Of a stretch of 64,000 bases of DNA, positions 1-9,647 are shown piece by piece. A program made the translations under genes and the position numbers. Numbering within the stretch: the stretch's first letter is position 1; each line of letters begins with the position of its first letter. Origin of the DNA: Lepas anatifera (lineage: Eukaryota > Arthropoda > Thecostraca > Lepadidae); NCBI GenBank assembly GCA_034440635.1, contig JAOTON010001528.1, positions 544,501 through 608,500 of the forward strand, in the 5' to 3' direction. Under the pieces are notes generated by a model. It saw nothing but the letters and a program-made list of their open reading frames with translations. It was not told where the DNA came from and did not search any database.

Positions 1-1277
1 CGATGGGGGTATTTGAACACCCCCTCGAGTTTTTTTAGCAGCAAAAAAATGGTGGTGCGAACTGCCGCCGCGCTTGGTACACCTTATCCCTGATCAATTT
101 TTTTCAGATTTTCCCAAAATCTTAAGGCTGGGTCTTGTCAGTTCAGGTCACCAGTGCAGGTCAATTGGCCTCACCTCCAAAAAATTAAGATAGCATAAGT
201 AAAAACAGGGTGAATTACCTAACCTAGCCTAACCTAAGCTTTCCACTGGAAATGCACGTCGGTAACAGGAATTAACCGAAAAATAGCTCTATTTCTGTAG
301 ATACAACACAAAAAACCTTCCTGCTCTCCAAATCTTAGTATCCCAGGCCCCTCTCTAGGCTCATGTTGAACGCATGACCCTGCGACCCCTATGAGGTCAT
401 CTGGGACTACTTAAGCAGGTTTTCAGGCTTGGGTCAATAACTTCGCTGTAAATGATGATACAGTTTTTATCTTGATATCATGACGTTTTGATTATTATTG
501 CGAGTCGATTGATATGCATATTGACTGTTAGGTCCGATGGTTACCTTCACCTAGCCTTAGGTTGGTCCATCCTTATGGTTTAACCTAGTATGGGCATATC
601 TTAAATCATTTGATTCACCGCAACGAGAGGAAGCAAATTGTGTTTAAACCTTAATTCTAACTCAACTCTTTCAGACGACAGTCCCCAGAAACTCTTCTCT
701 AACCTGTCATGGCTTCAACATTGCACTGAGCCAAAAAATGACAAATATAGTTTATTCATCGATCTTTTAGCTGTCCATCAGATTTGCGCTTAATCTTTAA
801 CCCGAACAGCAGCCAAGAAGCAGGGGGTGTTTGAAACCCCCTCAATGGGGTAAAGGTGGCACTGAAGCCCACCGGGTCGGGTGTTAAGCAATTATTCTAA
901 TTGTACCAACGTGCACTTTTAGCAGATCAAATAATATGACCTGGCGGCGCAAAATGACCTGAGATGAAACAAAATTGAAGATTTAGATTTCTGAAAAACC
1001 AATGACGCATAATGTATGCCAAGCACAACAGCTCTGAGATACATCAACTTTTATCAGAAAATATTGTCGTGGTCTTCGACGAGCCTCCCCTATCCCAGAT
1101 GGGGGAAGGTTAGGCTTATTGTTGAATATACAGCTGAGAAGGAATTTATTCCGTAGCTTGCAGTGGCCAAACAAAATCTCGTCATGCAGCTTAATGTATT
1201 TGCGGTAATTAGTCATCAAAGATGGTAATCACCCTCAACATCATGCACATCATCACCGAGTGCACATCAGGAATTAA
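1..1277. other. Non-coding, AT-rich flank, no gene recognised
   Basis: No open frame here has recognisable protein features. A short motif built around gggtgtttgaa-acccc occurs near position 7 and again near 823, about 0.8 kb apart, which suggests a decayed repeat. Short frames lack splice context or homology I can name. Confidence 0.5.
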
Positions 1278-1544
1278 TTACCTGAATTTAATTCTCACTC
1301 CAGCTCCAACGCCATGATCGCGATCGAAATCAGTGGCAACACCAACGCCGACATCAACATTCTTGCCTCTGAAGACTCTGACTCCGACGCCTGGTGGGTT
1401 GCCTGAGACGCCGTAGCCGCCGTTGGCCGCTTGGCCGGCGACACCGGCGGCTGTTCCTCCCGCCGCTCCGCCTGACTTGCTACCGCAGGCGCGGCTGTGC
1501 GCGAGGAAGGCCAGCAGCATCAGGAGGGGCACACGGAGATGCAT
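1278..1544 (-). CDS. Putative secreted glycine-rich peptide (single exon or part of a gene)
   Basis: The frame from the ATG at 1544 encodes 88 residues. Residues 1-19 form a clear signal peptide (MHLRVPLLMLLAFLAHSRA), with predicted cleavage before Cys20. The mature part has a Gly/Ala-rich stretch (about 21-50), then a Gly-Val rich C-terminus with alternating hydrophobic and charged residues (VGVGVATDFDRDHGVGAGV), ending RIKFR. This resembles glycine-rich secreted or antimicrobial peptides in general style, but I recognise no specific family. A good splice acceptor (pyrimidine tract then accaccag) ends at 1560, 15 bases before the ATG, which suggests a 5' UTR exon upstream. The stop lies in AAATTCAGGTAATTAA, which also reads as a donor (CAG/GTAATT), so the exon could instead continue beyond the apparent stop. 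The higher GC and low-complexity coding could also be coincidental. No function can be assigned. Confidence 0.45.
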   Translation of the reverse strand: MHLRVPLLMLLAFLAHSRACGSKSGGAAGGTAAGVAGQAANGGYGVSGNPPGVGVRVFRGKNVDVGVGVATDFDRDHGVGAGVRIKFR

Positions 1545-1560
1545 GACCGCTGACGGCACC

Positions 1561-2582
1561 TGGTGGTAAAAGGAGTGATTGAGAGTTCTAGCTACAATTA
1601 TCTTCGCAAGAATAGCGTTAGCTTGAGATCAATTGTCTGCTTTTTTATGTGGTATTTTCAAAAGTAGGACGGTATAAAGCGAACTGTATTCGCTGTTCGG
1701 AAAATTAGCATACCTGCTCGGAACTCACGAGACTTGCGTTTGAATGCGGGCTCATTTTTTTCTTCTTCCAAAATCCAGTCGGCACGGTGACACATACATT
1801 TTCCACATGTGCAATCTAGATGTATACAGTTGAATTAATCATGGGATGAGCTGTTTCTAGTTTTTAGCTTTCTCTCGCCGCGGAGTTTCCAATTTTACCT
1901 CTTGTTTATGCGTTGCGGAGTATGGAGTTGCTTTGAGGGCAGTTCACCTCAACCACTTGTAATACCGATGTGTAACTAACGATGAACTGCACCTATTCTG
2001 CTTGGGCCGAGACTAGGCATTAGTCGGCCGTAGTTTGTGACGGGTGACTTTTGTCCTTGTGATTGACCTTTGCTGTCCAATGTGACATGCCATCGCACAG
2101 AGGGCAGCCGTCAGGAAAGGTTAGTCTGACAGGCCAGGTCGGCCACTCTGTGCAGCCAACACAACTAGGACTGTAGAGTCAGATTCGAAGTCAGAGTCGG
2201 AGTCGGTCGGATTGGACAGTTTTGGCCGGAGTCGGAGTCGGTGTAATCTTAGCCGAATCTGACTCCGGGCTGGACTCAGAGCTCAAATCTTTCACGAGTG
2301 GTGATGAGTTGCACAGCCATAACATAGCCTGTCATGAATGGCGCACGAATGAAGAGGATGCAGAGGAACTTAATTCTCTCTCTACTAAATTTTTGTACAG
2401 TTTCGATGCGTCGGAACAGGGTCAGCACCGCGAGATCTATCAAAATTAATAATACATTAACGCTCTCAATCTTCGCTGTGATTTCGGTCAATAATGTTCC
2501 AAAGACAGAGCATAAATTGTTGCAATAAAGGCTTTGGCAAACGACTGTTAAAAGGTGTCATTATACCGTGAAGGCTGGGAGT
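1561..2582. other. No gene recognised; contains GAGTC-type simple repeat at its 3' part
   Basis: The stretch is mostly unremarkable single-copy-looking DNA. Between about 2160 and 2285 it becomes a degenerate direct repeat of gagtcg/ggagtc units. The small open frames at 2222-2528 on both strands come from that repeat and its AT-rich neighbour and show no protein-like composition. Confidence 0.4.
2163..2285. repeat. Degenerate GGAGTC hexanucleotide repeat, copy 1
   Basis: Runs of GGAGTC/GAGTCG with substitutions (agagtcggagtcggtcgg and ggagtcggagtcggtg) dominate this stretch. A second patch of the same repeat lies at 3040-3140, and a short piece in complementary form (gactccgactcc) occurs near 2872. 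Together they bracket a tRNA-like SINE head at 2584. Confidence 0.6.
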
Positions 2583-2583
2583 G

Positions 2584-2880
2584 CCGCCCCGGTAGCTCAG
2601 TTAGGAGAGCGTTGGGCTCCGGCCCGCTGCTCAGAAACATGCAGTGGCAGTGCATGTCCAGGCTTGGGATCGGCTCCGCTGAGACGCTCCGGAGCTAATT
2701 AGTTTACCCGACGTAGGTCGGCTGGTAACTGACTGGTGAGAGGGTGACCTGAGCGAGGCGGCCATCCCTGTGCTCTGTGGGACGTTTAACTTTGGCTTCT
2801 AAATTAACCCTTCATTGTGGGAGTTGCTCGTTCGGGTGGTGGGGTCACAAGTCCCTTCATGACTTTAGTGAGACTCCGAC
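2584..2880 (+). mobile_element. Decayed tRNA-derived SINE (head region)
   Basis: The segment starts gccgccccggtagctcagtt, which resembles the 5' end of a tRNA with an A box (GGTAGCTCAGTTAGG). The following gcgttgggctccggcccgct continues a tRNA-like arm, but no clean B box follows, so it is not a functional tRNA. The rest, to about 2880, is a GC-rich body of unknown origin ending near GAGTC repeats. I infer a SINE relic from the head; its 3' limit is uncertain. Confidence 0.5.
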
Positions 2881-3039
2881 TCCAACAGTCGTACTGGGAA
2901 CAACTCGGACAAAATTTATAACAAAAAAACTATTGTAGAGGAAATTGGATGATTTTGTTGGAAATGAACAAAACACTTTTTGTTCCTCGTTCTGAGAGGC
3001 TATTTAAATATGAGCTTCAATATATTTGGCTACAGTCAG

Positions 3040-3140
3040 AACCATAGTCGGAGTTGGTTTAGGAATCGGAGTCGGAGCCGAACTTTTGAGGCCGGAGTCG
3101 GAGTCGACTCCGATGAGATGCTGCCGACTCTACATCACTG
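3040..3140. repeat. Degenerate GGAGTC hexanucleotide repeat, copy 2
   Basis: Contains ggaatcggagtcggagcc and ggccggagtcggagtcgac. It matches the patch at 2163-2285 in motif and orientation. Confidence 0.6.
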
Positions 3141-3509
3141 AACACAACCAAGACGTTTTCGGATTTCAGCAGATTTCGGGGAGACTTGCTCACTATTTTT
3201 TCTACCACAGCTACCCTAATACTCTGTGTTCCTTCTTGGAGACGATAAGACTGGTTTTGGTCACACTAGGTTGATGTTACCACCACGCAGTTTTATTAGG
3301 CTTCATTAGCAATAATTGCGCCGAATCCGGGTTAAACACAATGAGTAGGCTTACGCATTACGGGTTGGCTTTAGTCTGTGTGAACTTTATCATGACATTC
3401 TGTACTTATGTCCGGAAAACGATGGAAAAGGTGGAAAAACGTGCTGAGCAAGCATCCTTGAAGAGTGAGCCGTTACTCCTGCAGAAATATAGTCAACTTT
3501 TATCTTATT

Positions 3510-3670
3510 TTATTTTATTAGGGCCACTCTCAACAGGCACACTTGCTCAATTACAGGGAGTATTGGCGTGGGAGTTTAAGGATCCTCTCCACCGGGTCAG
3601 ATCAGACAGTGAAGGCGGTTCCCGCCGTGGGGATTGAACCCACGTTAATCCACCTTCAACATAATTTTCC
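3510..3670 (-). mobile_element. tRNA-derived SINE, family 2
   Basis: Read on the minus strand this has a B-box-like GGGTTCAATCCC inside a short stem (CGTGGGTTCAATCCCCACG), then a body and an A-rich tail built from taaaataaaa. A second copy of the same body, interrupted by an insertion, is found at 22550-22592 plus 23397-23480. The shared stretches include ggatcctctccac-gggtcag and caattacagggagta, which shows it is a dispersed repeat and not a tRNA gene. The head beyond the B box is decayed. Confidence 0.65.
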
Positions 3671-5025
3671 GGAAAGATGACTCGGACGGTGATTGCCGAC
3701 GAAGCGGTATGGTGGGTGTTTCACACGTGCAATGTTTCCTATATGAGATAAGCAAACCCTAAAATCTATAATAAAGCTATAATGATAGTATGAAATATCT
3801 ACGCTCTGATTGCACCGAAGACATGCTTATAATCTGGGCTGTCCGGTGCCCCATCTTCCCTCCCTCAGACACACTATAGTTGATTTAACACAATGAATTA
3901 GCAGTGTCATTCCTTGAATTATGTTATTGACGTATCAGTCAGATATCTGCATGGCCCTGCTAACAAGCGAAGTAGATATGACGGGCTGAATTTTTGTGGG
4001 TTTCATCCTGTTGTAAATGTGGTTATTTAAGCATTCAATTAGAAAAGAATTTCTGAACAAATTTTCGGATCACTGGTGGTATCCAGTGGTACAGCCCATG
4101 CCAACCAGAAAATCCCCCCAAGAGTTTCCTATGAATGTCTGACCTTTCCCAATGCTCTTCCGAACACGAGAATTAAAAAAATCGGTTATTTTTACCCTCA
4201 AGGAAAGCACCTGGGACCAGCCTTTTGCTGGATTGCCTGACACAAGCGATGACGACCATAAAATTATTCTGCGATGTTACAACGACAACTCGACTAAATT
4301 TTGTGCGAGAAAAAAATTATTAGCGTCATACAGCAAAGCATGTGATCACCTTTGAAAAATAGTCCACCAGATTTCACAGGCGTTCTCTGAGTCACATCTG
4401 CTAATTATGTTTGTGCCCCCTCTCCCAACCCCACGGGGCAAATGCGTTGGAGGGAAAGGGTCTGGGGCTCCGGCCTTCCTCGTATGTTAAAGGATTTTAA
4501 CCGGTGAAATGAGCGGAGAAAAACGAGGCTAAATATGTTCCAAAGTTCATATTGCGGTCTAGAGAAATCAGCCGTCCAAGTCTAGTGTGGTTACGGGTGG
4601 CGACGAAACCTGCGCGCTGTGTGTGCGTGAATGTGCGGGAGGGGGAGTTCTCACCTCACCTGCTCAGCTTCTGTGGCACACAGTACTGGATGTGGAAAAC
4701 TTGGGACGGCTGTTGATATATAGGTGACATTGCAATGCTTCCTCACGTTTCTGGAGTTCCCAGCCTTGAGCATCGAATACGAACGGCTTTCTTACAGCAG
4801 GGGATTTACTGAGACCTCCGTCCGCGGGCATTTCTGGCGCCTGCTTACAGTTCACTTGTTTCGAACGCAGCCGGGTAGCTCGGATGACGCGGCTGGTGCC
4901 TGCTTAGAGCTCAACTGCGTTTCCACTTCCACGTTTCCACAGTGAACTTTATGAATGGATACATTGAGTTCAGGTGTTTTTAGGAAATGTTCGACATCTA
5001 CAGCGCGCATCGAAGCGAGTATATA
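3671..5025. other. No gene or repeat recognised
   Basis: Mixed-composition DNA with only short open frames on both strands. None has a signal peptide, domain motif or matching splice sites that I can defend. Confidence 0.4.
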
Positions 5026-5033
5026 CATCATAC

Positions 5034-5227
5034 CCAGGGGCGCCGCCACGGAATTTTCGCAGGGGGGACGGACCCGGGCTGGTGCTGACCGGGAAGACGA
5101 ATTTTGAGTATATTCGGTACTTGACAGCATTAATAACCACTGACCCACAAATTTGGGGGGACATCCCCCTGGTTGGCCAACAGGGGGGGGACGCGTCCCC
5201 CCGTACCCCCCGCTTTCGGCGCCCATG
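5034..5227. mobile_element. MITE, hAT-like, 194 bp with perfect 8-bp target duplication
   Basis: The element begins CAGGGGCGCCGCCACGG and ends CTTTCGGCGCCCATG, giving short terminal inverted repeats. It is flanked on both sides by the same eight bases, ATCATACC (5026-5033 and 5228-5235). An 8-bp duplication with CA..TG ends is typical of hAT superfamily insertions, and the lack of any transposase makes this a MITE. A related copy with the same ends and internal blocks lies at 9262-9534. Confidence 0.8.
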
Positions 5228-5235
5228 ATCATACC

Positions 5236-6660
5236 GATACCAGATGTAGAGTGATTTTGGATAAGACACGATTGCTTCTTCTTCCAGATGTTCCATGAAT
5301 ATGCTCGCTACCGCCGCAGTCCCGAGATGGTCCCGAAACCGGTCGTATGTTAAATACAACCTTTGGCATTTAGAATTAAATTTTCCAATCATTACTTTTA
5401 CCAAAGCCATGAACCAAACCGAGAGAAAATTTGTTTGGAATTTAAATGGGTACGTTTGGAAGCGACAGCTTCCATTTTAGAGAAGAAATTTAAGCTGGTT
5501 TAGTAGTCGAAAAGAGCAAAAAAACTGTGCTGCTGTTTTTGCCATTGTTGCACCACTTCTGTTTTCCTGTCATGGTCATAATGCTTCCCATCTCAGGCAC
5601 GCCCTTGCCAAAACATTGACGTCTTCTTGCCGCGGAACTCTCGGAATTACATCGCATACCTTCCTGGTGAAATACAAACTTGACAGACAGCCGTGACCGG
5701 AAGATTATCGGCTCGACGTTTGGCACAATTGAATGACATCCCATTGCGGTAGGCGCCCTCCACTGAGGCGGCATCTCCGTCACAACACCTCGCACCCCGT
5801 CGCGACATCAGTGGGTGCCGCGGCGGATTCAGCGCGCTCGCCAGCGACTGGCAGCAGAGACCTATGTTTTTGCCACACACCAGTCGCAGCATCATCAAAG
5901 CACTCAAGGTAGTTCCGCTTGGCTGCCAGCAACAGCGAGCACAGTCAAAGCAGCATCGACTCCAACTACCTCAGTGTCACGACGACCCATCAGCCACACG
6001 CCAGAAAAAGTCAGGCACGCGGCACAAAGGTCACCGGAGGACTGTCTGAGCCAAAACCAGCCTGCAGGTATGCTGAGGTCTTATTATTAGAACTCTAAGC
6101 TCATCCAATCAAAAAGCGTGCAATATAATGGTCTGTGATAGGAAATCGCAAAAAGTAATCCGTTCACGGAAATAAGAGTGGTTACCAAGTTGCCTCATTT
6201 TTCGGGAGGTGAATACAAAACTGTTTACAGAACAGCCCTTGATACTCTTACAACGCAGCAGCTATTCAAAAGTTTCAGGATGAAAATCAAGTCTTGTTTG
6301 AATTTACATTACTTCAATTATTTGAGAGCAGAAACTTATTTAAGTCAATCTTGCATTAGAACTGTTGCTGACAGCAGAAAAAAACTGAATATATTCAAGA
6401 GATAATTTTCCAAACACGACAATAAATGAAATTAAGAAGCTGGCTGGAGTCCCCGTTCGTACAGCCCCACAGGATGAAGATTTAACATTATTATATCCGC
6501 AAACATTAAATAACTTGCAAAACTGCATCAGAAATATTAGATGAGGATTCGGTTTCGGTGCTACCAACAATATGTTACATGTGCTTCTGCATCTCTTCTA
6601 TCAGTGAAACCAGCCGAAGATAAAGAAGAACCAAGTCAGAGGCAGGAAGGAAGCCTTCGC
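5236..6660. other. No gene recognised
   Basis: Two moderately long frames around 5815-6090 (plus) have Ser/Thr/Gln-rich translations without a recognisable domain. A further short frame at 6178-6405 is also unrecognised. They could be old retroelement pieces, but no diagnostic motif was seen. Confidence 0.35.
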
Positions 6661-7585
6661 TTAACACCCGCACTGGAGGGGGTCTGGCCACTAACGCGCA
6701 CTGGAGGGGGCCTGGTAGGCCCCCTAAGATCTCGGAAACTAAGAAGCGTAGAAAAACGAAATTTGAGATGTGGGTGGGGGTTGTGGTGATCTACATCATG
6801 ACCAATTTTTATTGACCTAGGCTAATATCTTCAAGGTCAAACGAGGTCATAAAGGTCAAACTTGGCCATGCTGGGGACCGACCGGTAAATGCCGTGATTA
6901 TGCGGGAAAATGGCGGGAATAAGCTAAAGGCGGACCACGGTCATATAGAGAAGGTCTCAAAGAGCCTTCCCTTTAATTTTGGGGTCAAGGCCATTCAAGT
7001 TCATTGACCTGTAAGGTCACAATATAGTATACTACTTATAATGTACACTTTGACTAACACTACAGCCACTGTTTGGCGAGAAATGTGGATTGACCTTTGA
7101 AAATGACCTTTGACCTTGCCCTTTGACCTTGACCTTGGTATTGGGGTACCTTATCGATGACGTCATAGCATAATGTACGTCAGACCGGGTAACATCATTT
7201 GACCGGAAGCACTGTGGTCAGTGACCTTGAAAGTGCACATATGACCTTGACCTGTAACCTTTGACCTTGACCTTGACCTTCCTGTGAGGTGACCTTGACA
7301 TATAATCCCGGTTATATGGTGTTATGACTTCACCACTCGGTCTCCAATGCAAGCTGACCTGGTCCGACCGCGCGATTACGGCGATCTCAAAATGCAGGTC
7401 TGACTTTAAAAGCCTATAAGTAAAAAAATTTTCGACCGATTTTCAAAAAATATTCGCCAATCGACGCGCTATTAAATTCTGTTTAATGTGGCAAAGTCTC
7501 GTGTTTCGGCTACCAGCGGTTCTCCGGCCACCTTGGAAAAACAGGTGGGGGGGACCTCCGAGGCCCCCTCCAGTGCGCGTGTTAA
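6661..7585. mobile_element. MITE-like element with TTAA ends (copy A), rich in TGACCT half-sites
   Basis: The left end reads TTAACACCCGCACTGGAG and the right end reads CTCCAGTGCGCGTGTTAA, so the two ends form a near-perfect inverted repeat whose outermost bases are TTAA. TTAA target duplications are characteristic of piggyBac-type elements. There is no transposase frame, so it is non-autonomous. A second, divergent copy of the left end (taacgcgcactggagg) starts at about 6692, suggesting a nested or duplicated end. The interior, especially 6810-7300, is full of TGACCT/AGGTCA half-sites, including the tandem TGACCTTTGACCT at 7104-7116 and a run at 7254-7279. Copy B at 10725-11629 is related and lies in the opposite orientation. 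Confidence 0.7.
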
Positions 7586-7655
7586 AGACGCACCAACTGC
7601 TGACGTCATAAATTTCGCCAAGTCTCATCCTGCTGGAAGGGTATATGATAAGTTC
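7586..7655 (-). mobile_element. Fragment of SINE/LINE family 1 3' tail
   Basis: The block gacgcaccaactgctgacgtc followed by tcatcctgctggaagg matches, on the minus strand, the 3' tail shared by the SINE at 28061 and the LINE at 22799. It abuts the right end of the TTAA element. Only the tail is present. Confidence 0.6.
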
Positions 7656-7693
7656 TCGGAAGGCCTGCTGCAAATAAGTTGCTGCATAAGCCG

Positions 7694-8246
7694 CAGTATT
7701 GTGGGTATGATCCAGGACCCTTAAAAGATGATAAAACAGAAGACAGTAAAAGCGCTAAAAGACTTCCAACACACCCGTTGGCAAAAAGGCCATAAAGCTA
7801 AAATATAATATCATAAGACGAAGGCAGCCAAAAAATTCAAGGTACAGAAACTAAAACGTCTAACCCTAAAAGGCCTAAAGAAGGCTAACACAAGGTAAAA
7901 ATAAAGATGACAAGAATGGAATGAGGTAAACGCCACGCTTTGGTCCTTGACCGCCATCAGGCGAGGAGTCCAAGGTGGAGGTGGCTAGAGGCCTGAGGTA
8001 AACTTTTTCCCAAATTGGGGAAACACGTTTTTAAAGGACTTAACCTTGTGTTAGCATTTTTGGGGCTTTTCGGGTTTAGAAGTCTTAGTTTCTGTACTTT
8101 TCCTTTTTTGGCTGCCTCCGTCTTATGATTTTGCATTTTAGCTTTTTTATCTTTCTTTGCCGACGGGTGTGTTAAAGTCTTTTAGCGTTTTTACATTCTA
8201 TTTTATCATCTTTTTGGGTCCTAGGTCATTCCCACAACACTTTGCA
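7694..8246. repeat. Long imperfect hairpin (about 0.2-kb arms)
   Basis: Sequence at 7694-7896 is matched by the reverse complement of 8041-8246 along its whole length, with scattered mismatches and small indels. Paired blocks include agatgataaaa/ttttatcatct, cgctaaaagact/gtcttttagcg, cataagacg-aggcagcc/ggctgcct-cgtcttatg and gctaacacaagg/ccttgtgttagc. The loop is about 145 bases. It could be a foldback element with long terminal inverted repeats or a source of double-stranded RNA. No protein is encoded. Confidence 0.8.
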
Positions 8247-9261
8247 GAAAAGGTATATCGGGGATCAGGAAGTCCTTATTCATCTGACGACATATGAGTT
8301 CAGCTGTTTGTGTTCGTCAAATTCCCAAAAAATATTATAAGTCCCTATTCAGTATTCCCACCGGGAATTTGAAACCGGTCAGAGCGGAGCGGAAATCGAA
8401 TGTGCTACTTTTGGGCCACCGCATGCCATTATAGGAGCCATTAATTTCCAGACTAAATTGCATTTAACTACCCGTTTCTGCCTTGCACCCAAAAGTTCTT
8501 CATTTGATACCAAACAGTAAGCTTCAAAACTCAACAGGAGCAGCCATCTCTCGCGAACACTGGCGAATTATAGTCGTGGGTGGTGTATGAGCTATATGGT
8601 TACTCCTCCACCTCCAGCCCCAGGCAGAGAGGGTGATCCCACTACCGCCATCTCCGGAACCCAGTGACTAGCACTCATCCAGCACCTCAAACACGCGCAG
8701 CGGTCAGGATGGGATGGGCGTGCGCAGCACGTGCGTCTGGACACCGTTAGCGTGGCTCAGCTGAGCACCGAGCAGTCCATTGTCAAGCATCGTGGACAGG
8801 TCGTCACACCCAATGTATTGCAGAATTTTTGATTGCATATGAAACCCGATATGAATTCGTATCTAAAATGACGACACACTTTCCATTCTGATGATTGCTG
8901 GCGACATAAAGTCTGTCCTGAAATACGTCACTTTGGAAACTGTGAGAGATGGATCCGCGCAAACCTGATGAAATCAGGCCATGTTCCTTGCAGCAGCGTT
9001 AAAGAGAACAGCACAAGCAAACAAACGCGCTGCAGTGTTTCCATTGGCTTTATTTATTGATGCGATTCGATGCTACAGGCGGTGGAGAGCGCTCTGACAA
9101 ATCGCCGCTGTTCTTGCACCAGCTGCAGCAGTGACAGATGGACCTGTGTATGGACAGGGCTTGGGACTGATTTCTGCTTCCGGGAACATGCGGCAGTGAT
9201 TATGATTGACTTCGTCTCTCAAATTTATCGTTTTCAGCCCACAGTCGGGATAGATTTACCG
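8247..9261. other. No gene or repeat recognised
   Basis: Single-copy-looking DNA with only short, unconvincing open frames. Nothing further is seen. Confidence 0.4.
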
Positions 9262-9534
9262 CAGGGATGCCGCCACAGAATTATAACTGGAGGGGACGGA
9301 CCCCGAACAGGTGGTAACGGGGGGAGGGGTGAGAAGCGGATTTTGTGCATTTTGACTATCTCCGAAAACGCTACCAACGGTACAATTTACAAGCACATTT
9401 ACTTAGGTCCACCCAGGCAAGGGCAAGAAATTGCGAAAACCTATATCGAGTGCCCAGATTAGGTGGGAGGACGTCCCCACTAATTCTCAAGTTGGGAAGA
9501 CGCCTCCCCGCCCCCCCTCCTTTCGACGCCCATG
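9262..9534. mobile_element. MITE, second copy of the 5034 family
   Basis: Starts CAGGGATGCCGCCACAGAAT and ends TTTCGACGCCCATG, matching the ends of the 194-bp element at 5034 (CAGGGGCGCCGCCACGGAAT and TTTCGGCGCCCATG). Internal blocks such as ggggacggaccc are also shared. I could not find a clean target duplication, and the centre is longer, so this copy is older or rearranged. Confidence 0.65.
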
Positions 9535-9647
9535 GTGACTCGGATTCAGAACACGCGCCTCATGAATCAACAAATATCATGTTTTTGCTGTCATTTTATC
9601 TAATGTTTTGTTTTCTCACCTACATTTATGGAAGTAAAATTCAGCTA

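Noticed and set aside
2584..2650. A functional tRNA gene
   Set aside because: The A-box-like head is followed by no valid B box and no cloverleaf can be completed; it fits a SINE head.
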